A stretch of 64,000 nucleotides of DNA from contig NC_059074.1 of NCBI RefSeq assembly GCF_020497125.1, forward strand, positions 193,968,915-194,032,914, in the 5' to 3' direction. Position numbers and translations under genes: made by a program. This stretch comes from Mauremys mutica. Taxonomy: Eukaryota > Chordata > Testudines > Geoemydidae. Of this stretch, positions 1 through 12,299 are shown in pieces (position 1 is the first letter of the stretch; each line of letters starts with the position of its first letter). Below the pieces are notes generated by a model. The model had not been told where the DNA came from, did not search any database, and saw nothing but the letters and a program-made list of their open reading frames with translations.

Positions 1-1347
1 ACATCACAAGTTCATGCAGCTTTGAGAAATCCACAGCTAATTAATCTATTTATCCCAAACTAGGAAGAACCACTACCTTCTAGGATTCAATCTGATGATG
101 GGGGGTTGTGTAGCAAAAAGGAATCACAGCATTAAAACATTGTACAATTTATTTCTTTTTTAAAAAATTGTTCACGTGGTTATATACTATTCTGCTTCAT
201 TGTTCTTCAATACGTGTTATGTTTAATTACAAGTTATGTCCCAGAAGATTCCTACCTGTTCCATGGAACAACACAGACAATGACAGCTTCTGATCATGTT
301 ATTTCAAGTCCTCCAGTTGCTGCCAAGACAATACTGGAGATAAGGTAAAGAACTATGCTAACACAGCTTAAAGAAGCACTCCTGTGCATTTTTAATGCCA
401 TCAGTGAATTGTCGCCAGAACTCAAAATGGATACCATCGAAACTTTCTATTTAATGCTGTTCAAGATTATCAACATCGCAACTTTGCTATATTGTGTTCT
501 ATGTTATGTCACTAAGGACAAAAAACATCCCAAAGCACGGCACATTATATATACATGCAACTCCCTCCCCCAGAAATGTCAATGGGAAGGGGGAAGTGCA
601 GAAGACAACACTAAATCATAAATGGCTACAGTGTAAGGGGCAGTGCAGCTGGAGCAGACAAGAGATTGATTGCGATGCAGAGTGTGACAATTCCTCCCCT
701 GCTTCGCTCCTATTCTTGAGTGGATGGAGGTAGTAAGTTATTTCACCCCTTTTAATAGAGTAATTTACACCTGCCCCCTTCTCCCCACCATATGCCCACC
801 AGCGAGTGGAGTCACAGCTCCTCCCATTCTCTGTCTCCTATTTGGTGACCAGCCTTTGTTCTTCTTGTCCCAGTGGCTAGATTCACAGTCTGAGCAGGGC
901 TAACCAGGGAGGTGAGGGGGTGGGGGGATAAGGGGTGGAGGTGGGTTAGTCAGCTATTCAGGGAATACAGGCAGAGATATTCTATTTTTCAGGGTTCTTT
1001 CAGCAAATCTGCTGGGCATCATTCTGCTTTCACTTACCCTGATGTACGTAAGGAGTAACTCCACTGAAATCAATGGAGCCACATTACTGGGTGTGTTGGG
1101 GCACCTCAGGCACAGGAATGAAGGACAGATGACTTTCAAGGACTGCTTGCAGATTTACTTAGGGTCAAGCCTACAAATTTGTAGTGGGAGGAAGGTAGCC
1201 AGCCAGATCAGGTTTCTCACATTGTGTTATGATGAAGGCTTGAGGCACTACAAATGCCATTAACAAATCCGATGACACAGAGGAGACTGGTCTGCTTTGC
1301 CACTAAAGAAACTCTAAACTGTAAGCAAGCCCTTCAAGAGTGCCATG
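1..1347. other. Non-coding, mostly unique sequence
   Basis: No gene is recognised. The sequence is AT-rich at first and mixed later. Around 1035-1085 there is a stretch with the GTAACTCCACTGAAATCAATGG motif shape that recurs in degraded form elsewhere in the window, probably an old dispersed repeat. The short open frames at 355-733 have no recognisable domain. Confidence 0.5.
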
Positions 1348-1355
1348 AGCTAGAG
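1348..1355. repeat. Target site duplication, left (AGCTAGAG)
   Basis: AGCTAGAG here is repeated exactly at 2022-2029, flush with both ends of the element between them. Eight bases is the duplication length typical of hAT transposases. Confidence 0.85.
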
Positions 1356-2021
1356 CAGTGTTTTTCAAAATTTGGGTCGTGACCCAGTACTGGGTCATGG
1401 CATGTAAGGCACTGGGTGGCCTTGCTCAGCGCCCAGGGACCCTAGCAGTCAGTGCCTACCTGTTCCAACACTGTGCTGGGCCTCGCGCTGCCCCTGCCCC
1501 GAGCACAGGCTCTGCACTCCCATTGGCCGTGAGGGCGAGAGCCACACAGAGCCGCTTGCGCACTTCTGCCTAGGAGCCGGACCTGCTGCTGGGTGCCTCT
1601 GCATCCCAGCTGCGTCGCTGACCGGGAGTCGCCAGAGGTAAGCCCGCACCCCAACCCTGTGCCCCAATCCCCTGCCCCTTCCCTGAGCCCCCCCCAAACC
1701 TGGAGCCTCTTTCTGCACCCCAAAACCTGCATTCCCGGCCCCACCCTGCAGCTATCAACCCTGCATCCCAACCCTCTACTCCAGCCCTGAGCACTCCCCA
1801 AACCCAGAGCCACTCCTGCATCCCAAGCCCCTCATCCCTGGTCCCACCCCAGAGCCTGCATCCTCAGCCCAGAGCCCTGACCTCCTCCCGCACCCCAACC
1901 CTCTGACTCAGTCCAGAGCCCCCTCCCACACTCCAAACCCCTCATCCCCAGCTCCACTGTATCACAGGCATCAATAATTTTCTTCAACTGGGTCCCCAGA
2001 AAAAAAGTTTGAAAACCACTG
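1356..2021. mobile_element. Non-autonomous hAT-type DNA transposon, 666 bp
   Basis: The element starts CAGTGTTTTTCAAA and ends TTTGAAAACCACTG, which are imperfect inverted repeats of each other. It is bounded by an exact 8-bp duplication (AGCTAGAG). The interior is GC-rich. From about 1630 to 1950 it is a degenerate repeat rich in CCCTGCACCCCAA-like units. No transposase is encoded; open frames on both strands across the GC-rich interior (about 1442-1821) are products of base composition. The structure assigns it to hAT with good confidence; the exact family is not named because I cannot search a library. Confidence 0.85.
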
Positions 2022-2029
2022 AGCTAGAG
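2022..2029. repeat. Target site duplication, right (AGCTAGAG)
   Basis: Exact copy of 1348-1355, directly after the right terminal inverted repeat. Confidence 0.85.
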
Positions 2030-2154
2030 TGTGCAGACTGCTAGGCATAGAAAGACAAACAAGAGAAGGGAAAAGGCCAGTGCAGAGTCAAAGAGTAATA
2101 AAAGGAAGCAGTCAAGCCCAGAATGAAAGAAAATGAAGATCCAGAAATGAAAGA

Positions 2155-2465
2155 ACATACTGCCAACCCCAAATATTCCAAAATCACAAATCAGTAGCTA
2201 AGAAATCATGAGATTATTTTAAAAAGCATCAGATTTTAAAAATAATAAATTCTGGATTCTTTTTATTGGCCTTCTGGTGTCTGAGGCTTTAGAGGTCATA
2301 TTTTCAAGCTTTTCTCCACAATCATAAGGGCTAAAAACTCACTTTTTCTTTTAAATGAAAGCTGAGGTTCTCACATAACCCCATGGTTCTGGGAGACTGG
2401 GTATTAAGGAAAAAAAGCAAATATCAAGAGATGTGCAATGAACTCGCAAGAGTTATCAACAGTGA
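2155..2465 (+). repeat. Old interspersed repeat, family A, copy 1
   Basis: This stretch shares the same order of motifs with 48590-48870 (same orientation) and 27947-28482 (opposite orientation): a tract with TTTTCAAGCTTTTCTCCACA, then TTTAAATGAAAGCTGAGGTTCTCACATAA-like sequence, then GGAGACTGGG...TTAAG. The ends carry TGCCAACCCC and GAGTTATCAAC, suggesting degraded inverted termini of a non-autonomous DNA transposon. It encodes nothing. The class is inferred. Confidence 0.55.
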
Positions 2466-4002
2466 AAGAAGCACAGCACATTAGAGAGCCCGCTGGCTAC
2501 AAGGCAGAACAATCTTATTAGTAGGCTTGGAAGGTCAGGTAGTCTCCCCTGTTAAAAGTAATATTTAACTTTTGGACTTTTCAATATTCATATTTGTTGA
2601 AAGTTGAGATTTTAATAAGTTGTAAATGGTCTGCTTAGTGGAGGGGTTTCTAAAGCTGAAAAATGTGCTGGAAAACACATACAGAGTTAATAATGCAGGT
2701 CTCTCTACACCCAGAATTACTACCAACTTGCCTCTATCACACCTGGCTTTTTACTAATAAGGCATTTATCCCTGTTATAACCACTCGTGAAACTCAATCT
2801 TTAACTTTCATTACAACTTTTGCTGTGTATCATGAGGCTTGGGCCTGTGGAAAGGTTCCTGATTTCTGCAACAGCAGTCTGCATATTCTTCAGCGAGCTG
2901 CATTTTTTAAATCCCAAAGTAGGTCCAAAAGGCATGATGGGAAAGACGAATTTGCATCAAGCCAATGAATTAACGCAGCTTCCATCTGCCACAAATTCCA
3001 TGCACTTTGAGGACTTTTAGATTAATTGATGCAGGCTGCTTCGCTGGTGTTAAGTTTGTACGTGTTAATCTGTTGAATATGTTATTGAATCCACTCTCAA
3101 ACTATAATCACAATCTTTCAAAACCTGCTGCACATGTGGGTGTGCTAAGAGGAACAGCATAACATCATTCTCAGCACAGCCATGATCAGCCATCGACAAC
3201 TCTGACAGTGGGCCTTCTTCCAGAGAAAACAACCACTCTGATTCCTTTTGTCCACCTTTCACTACTATGCACTATGAAGAGCTACCTAATGCCGAGTAAC
3301 ATCTCTTTTTATGACATTTAAGGCACTCAGCTTCTCAGGCTGGTGACAGTTTCCAGACATGTTACCTCACCTTCCCAACTGTTTTCTTTGTTTCCTGTCC
3401 CTGTTGTCTCAGGGTTTCTTCTTGTGTTTCTTTTTAGGCTTTTTTGGTTGAACCTTATTACACCGAAATTTGTATCCTTATGTTCTCCCTTTTCTGTGCA
3501 GGAGAGTTGCTCAGTTTTTCCAGTGAAATGTACAACAAAAAATGTCTTCTCTGTATCTTATATGTTCTCCTGAACTGGAGCTAGGCCTCATGGCAGTGTT
3601 ATGCCATCTGCCTCATCTCCTATAATTCATGAGGAAGTGTACTTGGCATTCATCCCTACTTCTGCGTGAAGTGAGACCTATAATATTAACTCTAAGTGCT
3701 GTTCAGCGTATGATGCACCATTCCCAGGTCCCCACCACTCCTCTGCCACACAACCTCTCACTTCACTTCGGTTCGTTCTTATATCTCACTGACTAACTGG
3801 CGACCCCCTGCTCCTACTGTACCCAGGAGGGCATGGCTGAGAACATTCTATGAAGTTCAAAGAAAATGTAGTTCTCAGAAAGTCTGGAAGGTTCCACGAG
3901 ATTCTACAGAGGACCAGAACATTCTAGGAGGTTAGTGAAAAATTGATCTACATATGGAATACCTGAAACATTTTACTTCAAACATTCTATTTTCTCTTTT
4001 GT
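2466..4002. other. Non-coding sequence, no recognised feature
   Basis: No gene or clear repeat is seen. Open frames at 2663-3020 and 3343-3573 lack recognisable domains. Bases 3830-3940 contain several loose repeats of GAACATTCTA and AAGGTTCCA type, of unknown meaning. Confidence 0.45.
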
Positions 4003-4087
4003 AGCTAACAAAAAAAACAGCACCCTGAGCCTGGTGCCTCCCAAGCCTAGCACCCCAGGCAGTCGCCTGCCCCTAAATACAGCCCTG
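4003..4087 (-). mobile_element. Fragment of a GC-rich DNA transposon end
   Basis: Read on the minus strand it begins CAGGGCTGTATTTAGGGGCA and continues GC-rich, in the style of the hAT termini elsewhere in this window. Only one end is recognisable and no target duplication was found, so this is a tentative call. Confidence 0.35.
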
Positions 4088-7000
4088 AATAGTATGCAGT
4101 AATGATGGTTTAATAGGTGAAATGCTCCCCTTTGAAGTTAGTGCCCCAGTTTGGCACCAGAGTGACTGTGCTGCTAGACATATTGAGCCATTGTAATCCA
4201 TAGAGATGCATACGTGTAAATAAAAGAAGAATTTGGCACACTGTCTACAGGATAAGCTATAAAACAGATCTTCTTCATCAGTGGCCAAATAGCTAAATAT
4301 ATGTATTAATTGTACATCTTATTGGCACAGTTCCCAAATATGAATGTTGAAACATTGTCCTGACCTCCTGTAATCATGGTTAAGAGGATTTGCCATTGAT
4401 ACACCAGCTCAGAGCTGGATTTACTTCAAAAATAAAAAAATTAAAAGCTCCTGCAATGGCATGAAGCATGTTTTTGTGTTTAAGGAATCCAGATTAGTGT
4501 TCCACATGGGGTACTCAGAATAATTCCATATTTTATTTTGGGCCCCTCCAGAAGACTCTCACAGACAAGGTGAAAGTTTGATTCTATAACAAAACAGAAG
4601 TTTACTGAATAGGACAAAATGGGAGAAAATCTATTCTACAACCTTAAGTGAGCTTCTACCCATGGAAGACAATGAGATGCACATCATTTTTGTTGAACAT
4701 TTTAGAGAACTAAATTAGGCAAAAAGCCTAAAAATAAAAGGAGCAAAACTTCAAGACATTACTCTTTCAGAAATGAGTAACTACTTTTGTATTTGTATGT
4801 ATATTAATATGTACGTGTGCATTTGTAAGTGCATCGTGTGTGTATAATATGCATACCCACGTATATTACATATGAACACAACATAAAAGATAAATAAGCT
4901 GACAGAAAAATCACAGAATCCTGTCGCCTAAAAATTCTTGGTACAGATACAATAATTAGATAACTTTATTTTTGAATGTAGTGTAGTTAAAACAGAGCTT
5001 TCCTAATGGTATTTTAGAATGAGGAGGAACACTATTAATACAAAAGTCATTTATTTCCTAAACTGCCATGAAGGGATACAATTAATTTTTTTTTAAAAAA
5101 TGCATTGAAAATAGGGTGTTTTAAAAATAAATTCCTCTCCGGTGTTTTGAACCTAAACATATTGTGGTTGTGTCAGGAAGATAATAAGATTGCAAACAAC
5201 AGTGAAAATGATCAGTTATTTTTCTGTTGCTCAGTCACGATGAGTTAAATGCAAGAAGTGAACAAAGAACAAACACGATGAAAAGTGAATTTGATTTTAA
5301 AAATTCTTTCAATAATCTATTCAGAAATCCATTTGAATAGTCTGTGGGGCTATTACTGATACTGGTAAGGATTTTTATTATAAACACATGGGGATGTATG
5401 AATGAAGGATAACTTTTGAAATCAATGGGAGTACATGGGTGGAAAATTTTAGGGGATAAGGGGAACGAGTGTAGACATACACTCAGTCAAAGCAAAATCA
5501 TGCCTATAATTTCTATTTTATTTTATTTTCCACCCTGATCTGTTCTCCTTTCAATTTGCTGGAAGTTATTTAAATGCTTTTATTTAATGTTCTCGCCTCC
5601 TTAGCAGCCGTGTCTCCAGCTTTTCCTCTATGTGTTCAAGTCTGGCTGTCATGCCAATCTTGTCAATACCCTTTTAACCTAAAGCAAATAGACTGACGAC
5701 TTTCATCCCAAACAACTCGCTGGAATATAAAAGTCATCAAATCAAATAAAAATGCAAAAGAGATTACAGACAATAAACATCCAGTCCTTCCAACAGTAGG
5801 CAAGTATGATATGTAGGCATTTTGAGATGTAAAGGGAAGAGACAAGGCAATCTGAGGTGGGCAAGAGTGAGAGTGAAGGGTGGTTGGTGTGCCTCTGATA
5901 CGTGGAACGATCCTATCTGAAACGAATAAATACAGGGACAGAGAATGCTGCTTCTTCTCTTCCTCTCGCCCCTACAACCCACTGTTATTAAATGCTAAGC
6001 AGCAGCTGCAAGACCATTACTGGGCCTTCCTGTGCAGCCAAAAAGGTTTTTAAGAAACTTGTAATAGGTTGTTTTTGGAACCAAAATGTAATTTGTTTAT
6101 ACCACTTCATGAGGAGTATAATGGATGAAGGAAAAGTGAGGCAGAGAGAGAGAGCGAGAGAGCACGCACACACGAGATGGACTTCCATAGAATAACACAG
6201 CATACTAATTCATTCTGATATTGCTATTTAGTACCTGCAAAGTCTACCATTATGCATTATTAAATTCATGTATTATTGAATCACAATCCTTGTTGCCTGG
6301 TAAGAAATGTGGATGATTTCTTAGCTTAAATTAAAGCACTGCTTCCTTATTTGAATAAAACTGCATTACTGGCTGCCTAGCATGATAATCAGAAAACTGC
6401 ATTAGGCAGGTAGTACTGTATGAATTAAAAAATAATGAAACAAGATTTTTCAGTCAGACATTGTTCCCTTGCCTGCTTTTCATGACAGCGTATTTCCTAC
6501 TTTGAGTTGATAAGACAACGGCAAATGAAGATAACAACATGAGAGCAAAATCATTCACTCTAATAGGCTCCACCTGTGCAGACTTCAGCTCATTTACATG
6601 GCTGCAGAAAAATTAGAAATCATGCAGCAATTAGTCTGTTCTAGATTATGCACTGTGTCAACTGATACCACTCTGGAGAGCACTAGTGCTAAAATGGTTT
6701 CAGAAGATAAATCTACTAGCCTATACAAACATTTTTAATTACCTGGAAAACAGAATTGCCTGTTTAGAAACCTCCGTTGTGAACCCAGGCTGCCTGAACA
6801 GCACTGGAATCAGATGTCACAAAATTCAAATGTTTATATAATTGACTTTTATAATGTTTGATGACTTGTTGAAACTGAAATCGTGTCTCTGATTCTGCTG
6901 CTTTGTACCACTGAGTAGTTAAAGGAATATCTGTTCAGGGAAGTGTAATGCATTAGAAATATACGGGATTTTCTTTTATTGCTTTAGTATGTTTGCTCCC

Positions 7001-7407
7001 TTCAGTCTTGGACTGCAAAGCCTAATCAGTCTATTCTGATTATCTATTGTCAAATGATTACTGGCGTTCGGCAACACTGAGAAAATCCAACAACAGCAGC
7101 TATTTAGATGATAAAAATTAACAGCCAAACTGTGTACTGCTACCTCACTATGTTGAGCAGTTACTTGCCCAAGTAGGCCCAATGAAACCAATGCAACTAC
7201 TCTTATGAGTAATTGCTCTTCAGTGTGAGTAAGCAGTTCACAATCTGCCCCTAAATTCTTTACCAGGGATAACATATGTTCTGGCAGAAATGCAGAGCCA
7301 TATCCCCAGCTAGTGTAAATCTGAATGAGTCTCTAGAAGTCAATGAGATTATGTCAATTTACAGCAGCTGATGATTTGGCCCAGGGGATTTTATTGAGAG
7401 TCCATTG
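4088..7407. other. AT-rich non-coding DNA with short simple repeats
   Basis: No gene is seen. Bases 4790-4875 are a diffuse TG/TA-rich low-complexity stretch and 6143-6172 is an imperfect GA then CA run. Bases 6440-6700 have little repeat character, with E-box (CACCTG, CAGCTG-like) and TAAT motifs. Around 7300-7380 lies a degraded copy of the GTGTAAATC/AAGTCAATGAG dispersed repeat. Confidence 0.45.
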
Positions 7408-7415
7408 GATTAGAC
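7408..7415. repeat. Target site duplication, left (GATTAGAC)
   Basis: GATTAGAC matches GATTAGAG at 7823-7830 in seven of eight positions and abuts the transposon. Confidence 0.7.
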
Positions 7416-7822
7416 CAGTGGATCTCAACCTTTCCAAACTACTGTACCCATTTCAGGAGTCTGATTTGTATCGCCTACCCCCAAGTTTCACCTCATTTAA
7501 AAGCTATTTGCTTACAAAATCAGACATAAAAATACCGAAGTGTCATAGCACACTATTACTGAAAAATTGCTTCCTTTCTCATTTTTACCCCATAATTATA
7601 CAATATCAATTTGACTATAAATATTGTACTTACATTTCAGTGTATAGTATATAGAGCAGTATAAACAAGTCATTGTATGAAATTTTAGTTTGTACTGACT
7701 TCACTCGTGCTTTTTATGTAGCCTATTGTAAAACTGGGCAAATATCTAGATGAGTTGACGTAGCCCCTGGAAGACCTTTGCATACCCCCAGGAGTATGTA
7801 TACCCCTGGTTGAGAACCACGG
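7416..7822 (-). mobile_element. hAT-type DNA transposon, non-autonomous, 407 bp (family B copy 1)
   Basis: The ends are inverted repeats: CAGTGGATCTCAACC on the left and GGTTGAGAACCACGG on the right. They are flanked by 8-bp duplications with one mismatch. The minus strand of its right half matches the plus strand of 55400-55605 closely, for example ATCTAGATATTTGCC and TATATACTATACAC, so two copies of one family are present in opposite orientations. It encodes no protein. Confidence 0.8.
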
Positions 7823-7830
7823 GATTAGAG
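7823..7830. repeat. Target site duplication, right (GATTAGAG)
   Basis: Matches 7408-7415 in seven of eight bases. Confidence 0.7.
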
Positions 7831-7904
7831 ATATAGTTGTAACTTTCTTGGTTATAAAAAATATCTAATTACATTTTAAAATAGAGCTTTTATTATATAT
7901 TGAG

Positions 7905-8130
7905 TTTCTATCCCTTAGGGGAAAGTCCTATAGAATTTAAGAGGGATGAAACCAATTGACTTCAGTAGAGTTTGCTCTAAAACCTATAGAATTTCAAATT
8001 TCTATAAGTTTTATTGGCCATCTCTTAGAGTTCCTGAATAGTGATATAATTCCCCATTAAATTCCACAGAATGGGTAAAACAAGTCTTCTAGAATGACTA
8101 CCAGTTTCTATATTGTCTATAGGACATGTC
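7905..8130 (+). repeat. Old dispersed repeat, family C, copy 1
   Basis: It contains AAAGTCCTATAGAATTTAA and several ATAGAATTT / ATTAAATTCCACAG motifs. The reverse complement of 33100-33300 has the same motifs in the same order. This points to two decayed copies of one family in opposite orientations. The class is unknown. Confidence 0.4.
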
Positions 8131-9553
8131 CATGAAACGTATCATAGTTTTGCAATTTTAACTGGATTAGTTCAGCAAGAGTCCCTTTTAAAAAAAAATA
8201 ATGGTCCCAAATTTAGTTACAGAATCCACTCCCTGATGTAGAATTTGCAGAATCGAAGTTTTTTATTTTTTTCCTTTTGACATGTTTTGTGTGCAAGTCG
8301 GTTTCTTACAGAATAAAATGTACTGAGCTTTAGTAGAAATAATTGTCAACACCACACTAATGCATATGATAGGCCTGAATCTGACTTCAAACCAGTTTCA
8401 CACCACTAGAATCCTACCACTGTACTTAACTGGAGTTACTCCTGATTTACACTGGTGTATGTATTAGACATAGGACGCATTCTCAAGAGACGGGAGTACA
8501 ATTACAGGGATGTAGCCTGGCATCCCTACTCCGGACTGATGCCTACCTGCTGAAATAGTCTGTTGGTGCTAGGCATGGCTGCTCTAACTCACTGCAGGGT
8601 GTCTCCTACAAGCTCCAAGATCAGTGTAGTGTGAAGGTAAAGGATGTCAGCCCTATGTGTAGTTCTAGTTGTAGCTTTACATTAAATGTCACCTTTACAT
8701 TAACCATTAGGCTGTAGAAAAGGCTAAGCACATTACAAAATGACAGATGACCTAGCATGACTCAGTGGCTGTGATTAGCAATTCAATAATTTGACATAAT
8801 TTCCATGCATGTCCAATGAGACCATTTTTAATATTAAATATTTCAACATTTTGATGTACCAACTCAACTTTCCAACATAACAACAATGGAAACTGGGCTA
8901 GAACCAAGACAAATAAGCACTGTAAAGTGTGTAGACTTCGTATTTGAAAAATATTTCAAGTGTGTAGCTTCTTCCAGGAAGCATTTCATAATTAACTTCA
9001 GCAAGGAGATCTTTCTGAAAAGGTCAGCAGCCTGAGGCCTACATTTTCAAAAGTGACAAGTGATTTTGGGTGTCTCTGTTTTTAGAAGCCTGACATGGAG
9101 CATCTTAAAGGGGCCCGATTTTCAGAAGGTGGGTGCACAGCACTTCTAAAATGCAAAATCAGACACCCTTCAGAGGCTTCAGATTGGACACCCAGCAACG
9201 GGAAGTATCCAATAACATTAGTCATGTCTGAACATTTAGACCTAAAGCCCTGGGTCAACTCAATAAGTAAATAATTGTCTTGTAAGAACCTTTTATATAA
9301 ATAAATTAAATGTGTTTTAAAATTTCTCATGTTCGGTTAATGTATTGGCTTCAAGTTGCAATGAGGCATTTTATGGTGGATCAAAAGTTTAAAAGGCCAA
9401 GCCCCAAATGCATTATACTGTATTACATGCATTTTGACATAATTTTGAGAAATATTTTTTCTTCACATTTGGGAACTTATTTTCATGATAGTAAGTTTCT
9501 TTTTAATGATTTTTGAAATGTGATTCTTTTGAAATGATAAAGAATTAATGTTG
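8131..9553. other. Non-coding sequence with decayed palindromic repeats
   Basis: No gene is seen. Bases 8365-8465 (GGAGTTACTCCTGATTTACACTGG type) and 9030-9220 (TTTTCAAAAGTG, then CCCGATTTTCAGAAGGTGGG, then its partial complement) look like old dispersed fold-back repeats. Confidence 0.45.
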
Positions 9554-9661
9554 AGTGTGTGTGTATATATATGTGTGAGCATATGTATATAATATAGTGT
9601 GTGTGTGTGTGTGTATGTACACACACACACACACACACACTCACACTATATTATATACATA
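9554..9661. repeat. TG/CA microsatellite forming a hairpin
   Basis: A GT tract is followed directly by an AC tract. Both are extended by matching flanks: ATGTATATAATATAG on the left and CTATATTATATACAT on the right. The symmetry centre is near 9618/9619, with arms of about 36 and 43 bases whose repeat numbers differ. This is an inverted repeat and not merely two adjacent microsatellites. Confidence 0.85.
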
Positions 9662-9978
9662 CGCTGGAGCCACAGCTGGGCCCAGGAGCCATGGCCAGGA
9701 GTGGGGCTGGGGTCAGAAGCCAGGAGCCATAGCCAGGAGTGGGGCTGGGAGCTGTGCCGCTGTCAGGGGCTGAGGACAGGGCCAAGCCACGGTCGGGGCT
9801 GGGAGCTGAATCCGGGGCCTTGAGTGGGGCTGGAGCCAAAGCGGAGCTCTGGACAGGGTGGGGCTCGGTGGCGCTCCCTCTCCACCCCCTCTGGAGTCTG
9901 GCCCAGGCCCTACCACCCCCCCTCAAACATTCCGCCATGCCCCCATTAGGGGGGTGCACCCTACAGTTCGGAGACTAA
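9662..9978. mobile_element. GC-rich repeat, probable hAT-derived segment
   Basis: It has sharply higher GC than its flanks and imperfect repeats of GGAGCCATGGCCAGGAGTGG and GGGGCTGGGAGCTG units. It ends in CCCCCATTAGGGGGGTGCACC. No clean terminal inverted repeats or target duplications could be set, so the boundaries and class are inferred. Open frames on both strands here are compositional. Confidence 0.45.
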
Positions 9979-9989
9979 CGCCCTGGAGA

Positions 9990-10195
9990 TTGATAGAGCA
10001 AACACTGGACTATGACTCAGGAGACCTGGGTTCTCTTCTCAGTTCTGGTGCTGATCTGCTGGGTGACCTTAAACACGTCACTTCACTTCTCCAGGTCTCC
10101 GTTTCCTCACATATAAAATGCTTACCTTCTTTGTAACGCACTTTGAGATCTATGACGGAAAAGCACTATGTAAGAGTGAAGTATTATTGTCCCCA
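9990..10195 (+). mobile_element. MIR SINE
   Basis: The stretch follows the MIR layout: a tRNA-derived head (AGAGCAAACACTGGACT... GGAGACCTGGGTTCTCTTCTC), the core around GCTGGGTGACCTTAAACACGTCACTTCA, then GTTTCCTCACATATAAAATG, and an L2-like tail with CGCACTTTGAGATC. The copy is diverged but near full length. It is non-coding. Confidence 0.8.
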
Positions 10196-12140
10196 TAGCA
10201 CTGAGGTGTGTAAAGGGTTAACATGTTATGGCTGTCTTTTTTGAAGAATTCATGGACACAGTACAGTGTACAGAGTGCCTCTTGGAAGTAGTGCTGTCCT
10301 CCTCTCCTGTGAGTTCCTAAATCATGTGGTAATGTAGATATGCTGGAAGTAGAACCTAGATAACTTACTTTTATAAACATTAGATAATGTAGAATACTCT
10401 ATCAATGCACAGCATATTGTACTACTGTAGGTCAATATAAGGGGGCATCCTTTCATGAGATATGATGTCCTTTAACATGCTTCTTGGGCCTCCCATTAAC
10501 TTCAATGAGTTTTGGATCAGACTTTTTATCATACAAAAATAGGGAGAATTCTAATTAGGGTTTGTTTTTTGATATTTTGTTTTACTTGTTATTCAGCAAA
10601 ACAGCACACATTTGTTCCGGGCATTGGAGTATTTCCTCCTTCCATAGTGCCTGGGTTACATTTTATGGCATCAAGCATCAAAACCCTTAAAACAGACAAC
10701 AGAAGGGATGACTATTTTTCTAAAAAACCATAAAGCAATGCATGAAAAAGCATTTCCATCCCTCCAGATGTTGTACTGACTCTCCCCACAAGCTGACGGC
10801 ATGAGATTGCTTTACACTATGTAGAAAAATGAACGTAAAAGGAAAACAAATTGCAGCCCAATAATACATCACAAGATCTCAAATAAAGGACTAGGCTGTG
10901 ATTTTAAGCAGAGTCCTGAAGAAGAACTGGACCAATTCTAGAGCAATTCTGGAAGATACACACCCTGGAATTGTCTCCCTGCTTCTTCCTTGCTCCAGGG
11001 AGATACAGAGGGACCCTCTGCAATAAATCAGCTGTTCTGGCCAGTGGAATCAAGATTCTACCCATTCCCACCTCTTCTCCCTGCTCACCTGCTCTGGGGA
11101 GAGAGTATGTGTGAATGCAGCGCCTATTTACTACTTGACCCCCCTGGTCTCAAAGTCCAGATAAGAGTGTATTAGGGGAGAGTTTACTCACTTTACACCC
11201 TTTTGTGGGCACAGCCCAAGTCACAACATAGCCAAAAGTAAACAGGCCTGGTAGGTCAGGTGAACTTTGTATGGAAAATCTCTGGGTGGGTGGTGAATGA
11301 AAGAGTGGGATAAAAAGGAGCAACCTGTTCTGAGCATCTTGCAGACTGAGAGCCATTTGTGCAAACCTTTGCTATTGCTTTTATTTTTAAAAACAGCTAA
11401 TTTAACCCTTTTTTGTGATGAACGTCCCTAGTGTATGGACATCATCCACCCCAGCAATGGTGCACTGCAGTTCACAAAAGGAAGGGAAGAAACAAATCTT
11501 ATCAACTTGAAAGTGCTGAAGAAAGTCAGGGAGCAGAATGCAATGGCTCTCAATGGAACACGGCCAGAATGCACGATACACTTTCAGTAGGTGCTATATG
11601 GACACTCCCAAGTATAGAGGTGCCTAAATTAGTACAAGCTGGCTTGACAGGCCTTTAGTAGTAAGGGCTAGCAAGAAGTGTCTGGTAACTGCTCAAAATC
11701 ATTCTCATGATGCCACAGTCAGTGGTGCTGACTGGGATTCAATATAAAATGGAATTTATGGAGAAATTTATGAGTTTAATGGAGAAAACTGTTAAGACCC
11801 CTGAAAGCCCTTATATAGCTATGAGGGGCTTTAACACTACACTTGCCTGAAGGGGTTCAAGTTTCATAGCATAACCAGAAAGCAAGGGGAACGTATAACA
11901 ATGTATGCAGCGGAGCCGGTAACACTGACCACAGGCTGCTCATTTGGAAATGTCTTAGAAGATGCACTATGAGGCATGTTCATCTGTCATTATTAATGAC
12001 TGAAGTCAAAAGCTGAGCAGGGTGAGCCTAATCTAAGATGTGTGGAGCTGGCAACATGAACAGAAACCACAAAATAATCTATGGGGCAAACAGACTCTTA
12101 AAACCATCAAGGATCAACAGAGAACAGGGATTCTGTGCGA
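10196..12140. other. Non-coding sequence, no recognised gene
   Basis: Mostly unique-looking AT-rich DNA. Bases 10485-10520 resemble a decayed dispersed motif (CCCATTAACTTCAATGAG). Open frames at 10512-10733, 10990-11175 and 11431-11658 show no domain. Confidence 0.45.
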
Positions 12141-12149
12141 TTGCTTTAG

Positions 12150-12290
12150 TTGCAGCGGCTGCAGAAGGGATATGTGGGCAAATTTAGCATTGTAGAATGC
12201 AACATGTGCCACAAGATGGGACATTCAGTTCAAAAATTAAAAATTAATATGAAGAAAATTGACTCATATCTAGTGAATACAGCTGACTCG
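12150..12290 (+). pseudogene. Possible retroelement gag zinc-knuckle fragment
   Basis: One frame reads a short CxxCxxxGH pattern (residues around CNMCHKMGH) resembling the start of a retroelement CCHC zinc knuckle, but the last cysteine is absent. Upstream, another frame has further cysteines. No reverse transcriptase or terminal repeat is adjacent. This may be a remnant of a Gypsy-type gag, or chance. Confidence 0.25.
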
Positions 12291-12299
12291 GTGAATACT

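Noticed and set aside
1442..1821. GC-rich stretch as a CpG island or promoter
   Set aside because: It is bounded by hAT terminal repeats and exact 8-bp duplications, so the GC content belongs to the transposon.
3830..3940. Heat-shock-element-like GAA/TTC repeats
   Set aside because: The spacing is not the regular five-base alternation of a heat-shock element; it looks like a local loose duplication.
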